64,000 bases of DNA. Source: an uncultured Mailhella sp. Its GTDB lineage: Bacteria > Desulfobacterota > Desulfovibrionia > Desulfovibrionales > Desulfovibrionaceae. Where the stretch lies: contig NZ_OZ007001.1 in the NCBI RefSeq assembly GCF_963931295.1, forward strand, positions 2,745,001 to 2,809,000. The letters are read 5' to 3'. Numbering within the stretch: position 1 is the first letter of the stretch; each line of letters begins with the position of its first letter. Positions 1-7,442 of the stretch are shown in pieces. Below the pieces are notes generated by a model, which was not told the origin of the DNA, did no database searches, and worked only from the letters and a program-made list of their open reading frames with translations. The translations under genes and the position numbers were made by a program.

Positions 1-329
1 GCTTTGACGCCTGCATGGAAAAGTCGGGGGGCGTGACGATGGAAATGCGCATGTGCCTTGACCAGGCATACAAGTACTGGGATGCCGAGCTGAACAGCAA
101 TTACACGGCGGCCATGAAGCGGTGCGGCGATACGGGTGATCCGAAGGCGTGCAAGAATCGTCTTCGCAATGCGGAACGCCTGTGGGTGCAGTACAAGGAG
201 GCCATGTCTGACGCGATCATGGGCTATGAGGAGGGCACCATGGGACCGGTCCTCGGTGCTGATTTTCTGGCGCGGGAGACGAAAAAACAGGCGCAGGAAC
301 TGGGAAGCATGGCTGGGCAGGGCGAGTAG
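1..329 (+). CDS. LprI-like (DUF1311) protein, 5' end outside window
   Basis: The reading frame is open from the first base, so the gene starts to the left of the window; the internal ATG at 15 is not preferred because the family motif begins before it (FDAC just upstream). The visible part shows the DUF1311/LprI layout: Cys-containing helix, CLDQAYKYWDAELNSNY, then RLRNAERLWVQYKEAM, corresponding to the family's Cys/Asp-Leu-Asn-Tyr and Ala-Gln-x-x-Trp blocks. Members are usually exported proteins, some inhibiting lysozyme; the signal peptide would lie outside the window. The function is inferred from family resemblance only. Confidence 0.6.
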   Translation, partial: FDACMEKSGGVTMEMRMCLDQAYKYWDAELNSNYTAAMKRCGDTGDPKACKNRLRNAERLWVQYKEAMSDAIMGYEEGTMGPVLGADFLARETKKQAQELGSMAGQGE

Positions 330-505
330 GGCCTGTGCTGCGGATTCGTTGAGGCACGCGGCGTCCTAGGAGTGCCGCATCGTTTCGTGAACGGGAATGC
401 ATCGAAGCCCTGAGGCCGAAGCCGCCTCGTCACGGGGCGCGGGGCTCGCCGCGACGCTATAGGCAAGCTGTCTGGGGCATGGTTTTCACCTCTGAAGTGC
501 ATAAC

Positions 506-533
506 AAAGGCGCGTTTTGACAACGCGCCTTTT
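506..533. terminator. Hairpin terminator, usable from both strands
   Basis: An 11-bp perfect stem (506-516 with 522-532) with a 5-nt loop is followed by Ts on the plus strand and, read the other way, by TTTG on the minus strand. It sits 180 bp after the LprI-like gene and just beyond the decayed GGDEF remnant, so it may have served either. Confidence 0.65.
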
Positions 534-630
534 TATACTCTGGAATGGTTTGTCCTCTCCCGTAAAACGGCGTGATGAGGCGAAAGGATACGTCATATGA
601 CGATGATGCAAATCGTACATGACGACGCTG

Positions 631-1020
631 CTAAGCTGCCATGGCGCAGCAGTTTTTTCCTTGTCGGTTGGCTTGATAAAGTGCCTCATCGGCAATTTTA
701 TATGCTTCATCGAAGGAGTTCTTATCGAGGCACGGCGTTATACTGATGCTGCATGAAACTTGTCGTTTCCCGGCCAGCATGAGCTGTGCTATATCACGAT
801 ATACGTTTTCAGACAGTTCTCACATTGCTTCTCTGGAAACATTTTCTACAAAAACAGAAAATTCAACGCCCCACAGCCGACCGAGAATACCGTATTTGAT
901 GAAATGTGTAGGTAATACATCGGCAATGTATGTAATAACTCTATCACCGATAGGATGACCATAGGTATTATTAATTTTTTTTAATTATTAATATCAAGAA
1001 GATGAGTATTAATCAAGTCT
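631..1020 (-). pseudogene. Decayed GGDEF (diguanylate cyclase) domain remnant
   Basis: Translating the minus strand gives a recognisable GGDEF domain broken in several places. From about 1010: HLLDIN, then a frame change in an A-rich tract, then KKINNTYGHPIGD, GRLWGVEFSVF in place of the GGDEF signature, and finally SFDEAYKIADEALYQANRQ with GKN, the typical domain end. An in-frame TGA lies at about 837 (after SREAM) and the signature is WGVEF, so the active-site loop is lost. No start or N-terminal sensory domain is seen. Intact relatives make cyclic di-GMP; this copy cannot. The stretch 1021-1230 is AT-rich and I see no other gene in it. Confidence 0.75.
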
Positions 1021-1230
1021 GTATTGCGGTAATTTTTGTTATTATAAATGATAATAATAATCTTTTTACTAATGAAAACAAGCTGGAAAGTTTTACTCCA
1101 TTGATGTTTGGCGTACAATTATACATAAATCGAGCGTGTTGTAGGCAATATCAATAGATAATACAGCAGACTGTGAAAGTATAACATGTTGTCGTGAACA
1201 GCTTTTTTATTTTAGAAACTATATAGATAA

Positions 1231-1268
1231 TAAAAATCCCCCAGAAACGTATTGAGTTTCTGGGGGTA
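1231..1268 (-). terminator. Terminator of the glycosyltransferase gene
   Basis: An 11-bp perfect stem (1238-1248 with 1256-1266) ends 13 bp after the minus-strand stop codon and is followed on that strand by a T-rich tract (ATTTTTA). Confidence 0.8.
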
Positions 1269-1278
1269 AAATATAATA

Positions 1279-2349
1279 TTATTTTATATAACGTTTGATG
1301 TAATATTTTAATTTCTTATGTGCATTATGCAATCTGTGTAACAAACTATAGTGCGTTTTTACTCCAGAATTATCAAGAAGAGTAATTGCATCTTCTTCTG
1401 ATATGTTGTTTATCATTTTATTTACATAAAATGAATCCCATTCAGTCATGAAATCCTTTTCAATGCCTTCATCTTTTGCAATAGCATTAAGAATATTACA
1501 ATAAGTTTTTCGTCCGTTTCTTATTTTTTCTATGGTACGTTCCCGTATTTCTTGGGATGAAATAGGAAGCGCTATGGCCTTTTTGACGGCTTCGGCAATG
1601 CTGTCGGGATCAGGATCTGCCCAGATGACGTAATCTTTGTCGAACATGGCGTCGCGGCCCCCTATATTGGGCGTTGTGACTACCGGCAGTCCGCAAAGCA
1701 AGTATTCCACGGCGGCAAAGCAGGCTCCTTCTTCTTTGGACGCAATGATGCCGCACCGGCTGGCTGACAGCTCTTCACAAATTTTGTTTGTATCGAACCA
1801 GTGCCAGCCGTTACTGTCAATCTGGGGGCAGATAAGATTGGGACATGCCGCATTATTGCCTCCAGCATGAGGAAGTATGCGTTTTTCATAGTCGTAGTCG
1901 GACGGGTCGAGAAAATAGGTGAGCAGCGCGCAGTTGTTCACCTTGCTGAGAAGCTCCAATCTCTTATAGGAAGCCATCCGGGAATTGGAGATGGCGTCGT
2001 ATTTCTTAGGCACCTGCCGAATGGTGTAGCAGCGTTCGTCGATGAGGCAGTTCTGATTGCATAACTCTGAACGAATGTCGTGAGTCCGCAGGAGTTCCAG
2101 CTCTTCCGGTTCATTAGCCAGAACCGTCACAATAATCCACGGATATCGTTTGGCATAGTGATGATATGCCCGCGCAAGATTTTCAATCTTTTGCGGCGGA
2201 CGTATGGACATATTAAGGGTAAGAACAATATGGATGTTCTTTCCCTTTTGTATGTATGGGGCCAGTTGCTTTACAGGCGTATAGATATGACCAAAGTTAT
2301 AACTGTGAAATATGAGAGGATCCTGTGAGACCTTGCATAGGGTAGGCAT
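1279..2349 (-). CDS. Glycosyltransferase, GT4/GT1-like fold
   Basis: A 356-aa protein that probably transfers a sugar from a nucleotide-sugar donor, as in surface polysaccharide synthesis. The C-terminal half carries the GT-B donor-site pattern KEEGACFAAVEYLLCGLPVV around residues 200-220 (acidic residue, seven residues, Glu) and a following TTPNIGGRDAM segment. The start is chosen at 2349 because AGGAGG lies 5 bases upstream; the longer frame to 2481 would translate the tandem attachment-site copies and is not credible. The gene is clearly more AT-rich than its surroundings, which suggests acquisition. It points the same way as ychF, its neighbour before the prophage inserted. The acceptor is unknown. 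Confidence 0.8.
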   Translation of the reverse strand: MPTLCKVSQDPLIFHSYNFGHIYTPVKQLAPYIQKGKNIHIVLTLNMSIRPPQKIENLARAYHHYAKRYPWIIVTVLANEPEELELLRTHDIRSELCNQNCLIDERCYTIRQVPKKYDAISNSRMASYKRLELLSKVNNCALLTYFLDPSDYDYEKRILPHAGGNNAACPNLICPQIDSNGWHWFDTNKICEELSASRCGIIASKEEGACFAAVEYLLCGLPVVTTPNIGGRDAMFDKDYVIWADPDPDSIAEAVKKAIALPISSQEIRERTIEKIRNGRKTYCNILNAIAKDEGIEKDFMTEWDSFYVNKMINNISEEDAITLLDNSGVKTHYSLLHRLHNAHKKLKYYIKRYIK

Positions 2350-2367
2350 CACTTCCTCCTGTGGAGT

Positions 2368-2450
2368 TAGACGTTGAACAGAAGTCCTACACGTTGAACA
2401 GGAAGCCTTACACGTTGAAGAGGAAGTCTTACACGTTGAAAAGGAAGTTC
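2368..2450. repeat. Four tandem 21-bp copies of the ychF 3' end (attL side)
   Basis: Back-to-back copies at 2368-2387 (20 bp, one base short), 2388-2408, 2409-2429 and 2430-2450 share ACACGTTGAA followed by an A/G-rich half. The same 21-bp unit occurs once at 36437-36457, where it encodes the last residues and stop of YchF. The copy nearest the phage (2430-2450) is the natural attL of the present prophage; the others look like scars or spare sites. Copies differ at a few positions. Confidence 0.8.
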
Positions 2451-2794
2451 CTGTTTGGAACCACGTGTAATGTTTCAACAACTACTTATAAAAATAAAAA
2501 AAAGCCTGTCCCTACATCGGGGGCGTATCTCCCCTATATCTCCCCACTTGGTGTGGAGAGTTATGCTTTGCCGAAGGCAAAGCTGGGGGAAGTAATTCGA
2601 CTTCGCTCCCCCTTTTCCCCTACAAAAAATATATCTGACCATAGTGTCATAGCGTCCTGTCGTCAATCTTGGGTCCTTTCCGGTCTCTGGCTTATGCGGG
2701 GGCTTGCCGAGCGCAATAACTCGCAGAAAATTTTTGAAAAAAAATTTGAAATTTGGAAAATCGGCTGCGTCTCCGTATGTGAGGAGGTGGCGGC
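2451..2794. promoter_or_regulatory. Phage left-end noncoding region with arm-type repeats
   Basis: No convincing gene here. Two copies of ATCTCCCC lie at 2527-2534 and 2538-2545, 11 bp apart; the same octamer recurs at the right end near the integrase, as expected for integrase or excisionase arm sites. A GC-rich hairpin with a bulge (2585-2612) is followed by TTTTCCCC and could stop transcription. Further on is an A/T tract (about 2725-2760). The strong AGGAGG before 2795 serves the replication gene. Confidence 0.45.
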
Positions 2795-4501
2795 ATGAGC
2801 AACCACCAGAACGGCGCCCCGAACTCTCCGAAGGAATGGTTGCGCGATGAGATCATTAAGGCAGAGGTGCAGCGCAAGGCTGAAGAAGAGGCCGCAAACC
2901 TTGCACGACTGAAGGCTGACGCCGAGGAGAGCAAGGACGGCTCTGGAAAGCTTCAGCGGGACAAGGAAGTGGAAGAGCGGCAGCGCTTCGTGGAAGAGTG
3001 CGCCGCTACCGGACAGAAGGGGTCAGGTATCCTGTTCAATGAGCTGAACAGGGGAGAGCTGATATTCGTCCCCGAGTGGAACACCTGGCTGGAATGGCGA
3101 GAACAGTACTGGGCGAGAATATGGCCGTTTGAAGCGACGGACAGGGTAGAGAGAGTTTCCCAAGCGTACCTGGAAGCGGCGGAACGCCTTCGGATCATGG
3201 CGGCATCGGCCCGGGCAGAAGATGATAGCGAACGAGCCAAGGGTCTGGACTCCAGGAGCAAAAAGCTCAGAAGCGCGGCGGACAAGCTTCACCAGAAGCA
3301 GGGGATCAACGCCTGTTTGGATTTATCTCTTTCTCATAGTAGCCGGCTCACGGTGCCGGGCGTGAAAACGGACGCGGACAACTTCATCATCGTGGCGAAG
3401 AACGGAGTTGTAGAGCTGCGCTCCGGCAAGCTGAGACCTGGAAAGCCAGAAGACTACTTCACCCGCCACTGTTCAGTAAACTGGCAGGGAATAGAGGCAG
3501 CCTGTCCCAAGTGGGAGAAGATGCTGTTCGAGATTCTGGGCGAGGACCCGGACGTGCTGCATTACATGCAGAAGCTTCTCGGCATGGCTCTGTGCGGCGA
3601 TATATCGGAAAAGATATTCGTGGTTCTTCTGGGCGCAGAAGGCGACTCTGGTAAGACGACGATATTTGAAATTCTGTACGAGATACTCACGGGTAGCGAC
3701 GGCACGAGTGAGACCGGTTATGCCGCGCCCATGCCTGTGGAGTTGCTTCTCGACCAGGGCACACCGCAGAACCCCAACAGTCCTACGCCGGCAGTTCTTG
3801 AAATGAAAGGGCAGAGAATAGCCTGGGCATCGGAGCCGGGAGAGAACAGGCGCTTCTCTGTGGACAAGATCAAACTCATGAGCGGCGACGACTCCTTGGT
3901 GGGGCGATCCCCCTATGACAAAGGCAATACGAAGTTCCGGCCGACGCATACGCTTTTTCTCCTGACAAACCACAAGATGAGGGCGGGGGATAATGACTCT
4001 GCTTTCTGGAAGCGCCTCAAGCTGGTGGATTGCCCGTATTCCTTCGTCTCAAATCCTGATCCGAACAATCCCATGGAGCGGCTGGTCAACAAGAACCTCA
4101 AGAGGGAGATTCTTTCAGAAGAGGCCTCCGGGGTTCTGGCATGGCTGGTGCGTGGATATCAGCTCTACGAGATAGAGGGACTCACTCCTCCGGAGAAGAT
4201 AAAGAGGGATACCGACGCCTACCGCAGAGAAGAAAGTATCATCCTGCAATTCGTAGATGCATGCCTGGAAGAAGATCCGGAAGCGCCTCGTTTATCTGCT
4301 GCGCATATCTATACCGTGTTCAAGGCGTGGTTCGAGGACAAAATGAGCCGCCGGGGATGCCCGTCTATTTCCACGTTCGGCAAACTGGCCAAGCGGGTTA
4401 TCCGCTGTGAAAAGGCCGGCGGGCGCGTCTGGTATTACGGATACAAATTCAACGAGCAGGCGGAATTCGACTATCCCAAGGAGGTGAAGGAACATGCGTA
4501 A
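2795..4501 (+). CDS. Phage replication protein: SF3 helicase of P4-primase/D5 type
   Basis: A 568-aa protein expected to unwind DNA at the phage origin. The N-terminal 100 residues are a charged, coiled-coil-like segment. The SF3 ATPase core lies around residues 230-440, with Walker A GAEGDSGKTT near residue 280, an acidic stretch at IAWASEPGE and the motif C region TLFLLTNHK. A winged-helix-like C-terminus (HIYTVFKAWFEDKMSRRG) matches the D5/P4 C-terminal domain. The start has AGGAGG 8 bases upstream. It is the first gene inside the left end and is followed directly by an iteron-like array, which fits an origin-binding role. The primase activity itself is probably supplied by the gene at 4883. 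Confidence 0.85.
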   Translation: MSNHQNGAPNSPKEWLRDEIIKAEVQRKAEEEAANLARLKADAEESKDGSGKLQRDKEVEERQRFVEECAATGQKGSGILFNELNRGELIFVPEWNTWLEWREQYWARIWPFEATDRVERVSQAYLEAAERLRIMAASARAEDDSERAKGLDSRSKKLRSAADKLHQKQGINACLDLSLSHSSRLTVPGVKTDADNFIIVAKNGVVELRSGKLRPGKPEDYFTRHCSVNWQGIEAACPKWEKMLFEILGEDPDVLHYMQKLLGMALCGDISEKIFVVLLGAEGDSGKTTIFEILYEILTGSDGTSETGYAAPMPVELLLDQGTPQNPNSPTPAVLEMKGQRIAWASEPGENRRFSVDKIKLMSGDDSLVGRSPYDKGNTKFRPTHTLFLLTNHKMRAGDNDSAFWKRLKLVDCPYSFVSNPDPNNPMERLVNKNLKREILSEEASGVLAWLVRGYQLYEIEGLTPPEKIKRDTDAYRREESIILQFVDACLEEDPEAPRLSAAHIYTVFKAWFEDKMSRRGCPSISTFGKLAKRVIRCEKAGGRVWYYGYKFNEQAEFDYPKEVKEHA

Positions 4502-4532
4502 CTTGAAGCGTTGCTTTAACTTCACCGCCTAT

Positions 4533-4805
4533 CATGATACTTGCATGACACTGCCAAGACACTGGTGTCATGGACAGAATTTCAAGGAAAACGGCAGATT
4601 ATATATCAAACATGACACCATGATACTTTTCCCCGTAAAACTATATATATGCAAAAATTTTCTCACGCGCGCGCATATATACTGTCATAGTATCATGTTT
4701 TTTAAAAAAATAGAAAGTAACTATAGAAAAACAATGGAAAAAGTTGCCATGACACTTTCAGAAAAAAGTATCATGCAAGTATCATGGCAGTATCATGGTG
4801 TCATG
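4533..4805. repeat. Iteron-like array, probable phage replication origin
   Basis: Eleven copies of the octamer GTRTCATG occur in both orientations at 4533, 4544, 4565, 4611, 4619, 4690, 4748, 4768, 4779, 4790 and 4798. Several are exactly 11 bp apart (4533/4544, 4768/4779/4790), so they face the same side of the helix. Between the two clusters lies a very AT-rich block (about 4600-4740) that could be the unwinding element. The array sits between the helicase and primase genes, a classical origin position. An alternative is an autoregulatory operator. Confidence 0.6.
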
Positions 4806-4882
4806 GCAGAGTCTCTGCTGACGACATTGGTGCATCTTTTCCTGGTCGGCCTGATAGCCTGGCGGGTGCTGGGGGGCGCGAC

Positions 4883-6364
4883 ATGCTGACCATCACGGAT
4901 CTGTACACGGCGCGGGGGCTGGCGTTGAAGGGCAAGGGCCGCAACAGTCGCGGCGCGGAGTTCGCCGGGCCGTGCCCGCTGTGCGGCGGTCGAGATCGGT
5001 TCCTGGTGTGGCCAGAACAGAACGACGGTCACGGCTCTTACAGCTGCCGGCAGTGCGGCATAAGCGGCGACGTGATCCAGTGGCTCATGGACGTGGAAGG
5101 TATGACGTTCCAGGAGGCGGCGAAGGCCGCAGGACGTAAGCTGGAAGGTCGTCCGGTAAGAAGCACGCCACAAGCCCCGCGAAGGCACGAAAAGGAACCT
5201 GCGCGTATCGAGACACGGACAGAGTCGGAACGAGTGCAGGACGTCGCTCAGTGGCACGAAGAAGCGGCTCATTTTGTCGAGACACGGCACAAGGCAATCT
5301 GGACACAGACGGAAGCCCGGCAGTACCTGGCTGGGCGCGGACTCGATGAAGTAGCTGTACGGGACTACAGGCTGGGATGGCAGTGTGGTGAAAACGGCAG
5401 GGGACACATCATGCGCCTGCGCAAGAAGTGGGGGCTGCCTGATGAAGCGGCACGGGAACCGGGTGGCCGTACTCGCCGGGCGGTATGGATCCCCCGCGGC
5501 ATCGTGATTCCCTGTCCTTCTGCCGAAGGCGGAATTGAACGAATCCGTATCCGCCGCCCGGACGCAGACCGCAGGCAGGCGCTGCCGAATCTGAAATACT
5601 ATGTCATGCCGGGTAGCGGCGGCACGCCTCTTTTTCTCGACATGAGGCACGGAGCATTCCGCAACGCTCCGGCCTGTGTGGTCGTGGAGGCAGAGCTTGA
5701 CGCCATGCTGGTACACCGGGCGGCCGGAGATATCTGCGCGGCTCTGGCTGTGGGTACGGCCCACCTTCGGCGCCTGCCCGTCGTTCTTATGAACAGACTG
5801 AAGTGTTTCCCCGTGATTCTGGTGGCCCTGGACGTGGACGATAACGGCGCCGGCGGCAAGGGGTGGGAACTCTGGAAAGAGACGTTTTCACAGGCGGAAC
5901 GCTGGCCGTGTATCAATGGCAAGGACCCGGGAGAGATGTTTCAGGCTTCAGTACCCGGCCACGGTCATGAGAATATCCGGGAGTGGGTAATCGCTGGCTT
6001 GCCACCTGTGTACGCGGAAGTCGCCCGCAGAGCAGAAAAGAAGGAAGTTCCACAGGAAACGTCAGCGGAGCCCCTGAAAGATTCAGAGCCGCAACCTGAA
6101 CCGGTGCGGCCGCAAAACCAGCAACGACCGGAGCCTTCCTTTCCAACGCATCCTGTATGGGATCTGAACGGCTATTACATGGGCAAGGAACTGGTGAAGC
6201 AGTGCCTGCACGCCAACGGCCTTACCCTGGTGCCTGTACCGGGTGACGTGAGAATCCGTGGAGACCGCCAGTTGCCGAAAAGTGAATACGTCAAGCTTCT
6301 GCCTTTCCTGAGGAGGCACAGAGAATATCTCGATGAAATAGCAAAAGATATGGGGACAGAATAA
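4883..6364 (+). CDS. Phage zinc-ribbon (CHC2/TOPRIM-type) DNA primase
   Basis: A 493-aa protein that likely lays down primers for phage DNA replication. The N-terminal zinc ribbon is clear: CPLCGGRDRF around residues 30-40 and CRQCG about 25 residues later. The middle contains a TOPRIM-like segment, with VVVEAELDAMLVHRAAG (the conserved Glu) and LVALDVDDNGAGGKGWE (the DxD-like pair). The last 120 residues are a Pro/Glu-rich linker and a small tail. I start it at 4883 (MLTITDLY) because the frame further upstream runs through the iteron array. It overlaps the next ORF by one base (TAATG). Confidence 0.8.
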   Translation: MLTITDLYTARGLALKGKGRNSRGAEFAGPCPLCGGRDRFLVWPEQNDGHGSYSCRQCGISGDVIQWLMDVEGMTFQEAAKAAGRKLEGRPVRSTPQAPRRHEKEPARIETRTESERVQDVAQWHEEAAHFVETRHKAIWTQTEARQYLAGRGLDEVAVRDYRLGWQCGENGRGHIMRLRKKWGLPDEAAREPGGRTRRAVWIPRGIVIPCPSAEGGIERIRIRRPDADRRQALPNLKYYVMPGSGGTPLFLDMRHGAFRNAPACVVVEAELDAMLVHRAAGDICAALAVGTAHLRRLPVVLMNRLKCFPVILVALDVDDNGAGGKGWELWKETFSQAERWPCINGKDPGEMFQASVPGHGHENIREWVIAGLPPVYAEVARRAEKKEVPQETSAEPLKDSEPQPEPVRPQNQQRPEPSFPTHPVWDLNGYYMGKELVKQCLHANGLTLVPVPGDVRIRGDRQLPKSEYVKLLPFLRRHREYLDEIAKDMGTE

Positions 6365-6672
6365 TGCTGAACAATGATCTTGAATACTACAGGCAGATGG
6401 CCAGAGATATGGATGTGGACGCATGGGCAGTTCTTCCAGAACTTTGTGACGAGATAGAATGCCTGCGGAAAGAAGTAGAAAGACTGCAATATGATGAAGA
6501 TATTGACGAGTTGATTGATGATGTGGAGCAGAAGCGCGCTAATTTGAAGAAGAACTCAAAGTATGTAGCTTCGGATCAGGCTGGTGATGAGTATGTCCAG
6601 GCAATGATGAAGGCCATTCCGATACTAATAGCGACAATACGCCGTATGCGCGGGGGAGAAAACCATGTTTAA
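6364..6672 (+). CDS. Phage protein of unknown function, coiled coil
   Basis: A 102-aa acidic protein I do not recognise. Residues 20-60 (CDEIECLRKEVERLQYDEDIDELIDDVEQKRANL) have a heptad-like coiled-coil pattern. It starts on the ATG that overlaps the primase stop (TAATG), so it is probably translated by reinitiation as part of the replication operon. Confidence 0.6.
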   Translation: MLNNDLEYYRQMARDMDVDAWAVLPELCDEIECLRKEVERLQYDEDIDELIDDVEQKRANLKKNSKYVASDQAGDEYVQAMMKAIPILIATIRRMRGGENHV

Positions 6673-6865
6673 GCCTAGAGACCGCAAGGGAAAGAGAAAC
6701 GGAGAGCATGACCCGCGTTTTCATGTGGCAAAGGATGCACTGTATCTGCATAAGTGTCACGACTGCGACCGTATGACCACAGACTTTCGTTGCCCTGCCT
6801 GTCTCAGAAAATGGCGCCTGAAAAATGGTGTCCTATTGAACGCTACCGACGAGGAGGGGCTTTGA
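6665..6865 (+). CDS. Small phage zinc-finger protein, unknown function
   Basis: A 66-aa basic protein with two Cys pairs, HKCHDCDRM and FRCPACLRKW, spaced like a zinc ribbon, so it is probably a nucleic-acid or protein adaptor. It overlaps the preceding gene by 8 bp and ends one base before the terminase small subunit start, within a tight rightward operon. No specific family recognised. Confidence 0.6.
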   Translation: MFKPRDRKGKRNGEHDPRFHVAKDALYLHKCHDCDRMTTDFRCPACLRKWRLKNGVLLNATDEEGL

Positions 6866-6866
6866 T

Positions 6867-7442
6867 ATGAGCCAGGCGGGGACCACGTTCCGCACGGCTG
6901 CGGATGCCGTGGAGTGGCTGAAGATGCAGGGTTACAAGATCAGCGCTCCGCAGTTCTCCCGGCATTTTCGGGCCGGAAAGATTGCCCGCGATGGCGACGG
7001 CTTTTTTACCGCGTCGGCCCTTCTCGGCTATGCGGCAGCACAGCTTCAGCCTGTGGTCCGCATAGAGGACGCTGAGAGCAGAAGCGTGGCCCTGGGAAAA
7101 ATGAGTGCGGACTCTGAGCTCAAAAGCGTGAGGGCCGCCCGTGAGCGCCTGAAGCTGGAACGGGAACAGGGCAAGCTCATGAGCGTAGAGGTTCACGAGC
7201 AGGACCTTGCCGCACGTGCTGTGTTTTTCAAGTCGGAAGTGCAGAGCTTCATACACCGCAAGGCTGGGGAGATCATCGCACTCGTTGGAGGCCGTGAAGA
7301 TGCCGTACCGGAGCTTATTGCCTGGTGGGAAGGGGCTACGGCGGACTGGATGGACGCATGGAGCACGGAGCAGGAATTTGTGACGCAGGACGGCGACGCC
7401 GCCGAAGACGTGGAGGCCGATGATGAGACTATCCTTGACTGA
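6867..7442 (+). CDS. Terminase small subunit, Nu1-like
   Basis: A 191-aa protein expected to recognise the phage packaging site and load the large subunit. Residues 5-45 form a helix-turn-helix (TAADAVEWLKMQGYKISAPQ) resembling the Nu1 DNA-binding domain. Residues 70-110 are helical and charged, the oligomerisation type. GAGGAGG lies upstream with usable spacing. It overlaps the GpA-like large subunit gene, the standard pairing in lambda-like packaging modules. Confidence 0.75.
   Translation: MSQAGTTFRTAADAVEWLKMQGYKISAPQFSRHFRAGKIARDGDGFFTASALLGYAAAQLQPVVRIEDAESRSVALGKMSADSELKSVRAARERLKLEREQGKLMSVEVHEQDLAARAVFFKSEVQSFIHRKAGEIIALVGGREDAVPELIAWWEGATADWMDAWSTEQEFVTQDGDAAEDVEADDETILD

Noticed and set aside
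746..958. 70-aa plus-strand frame
   Set aside because: It is the antisense of the decayed GGDEF domain, which is readable on the minus strand.
2368..2450. CRISPR-like repeat array
   Set aside because: The copies are contiguous with no spacers and match the end of ychF, so they are attachment-site copies. No cas gene is present.
2361..2798. 145-aa frame with repeated YTLKRK units
   Set aside because: The repeats are the tandem attachment-site copies; no ribosome site, and the frame merely crosses them.
4494..4889. 131-aa frame overlapping the end of the helicase gene
   Set aside because: It runs through the iteron array and the AT-rich block, has odd composition and no recognisable domain; the array explains the sequence better.
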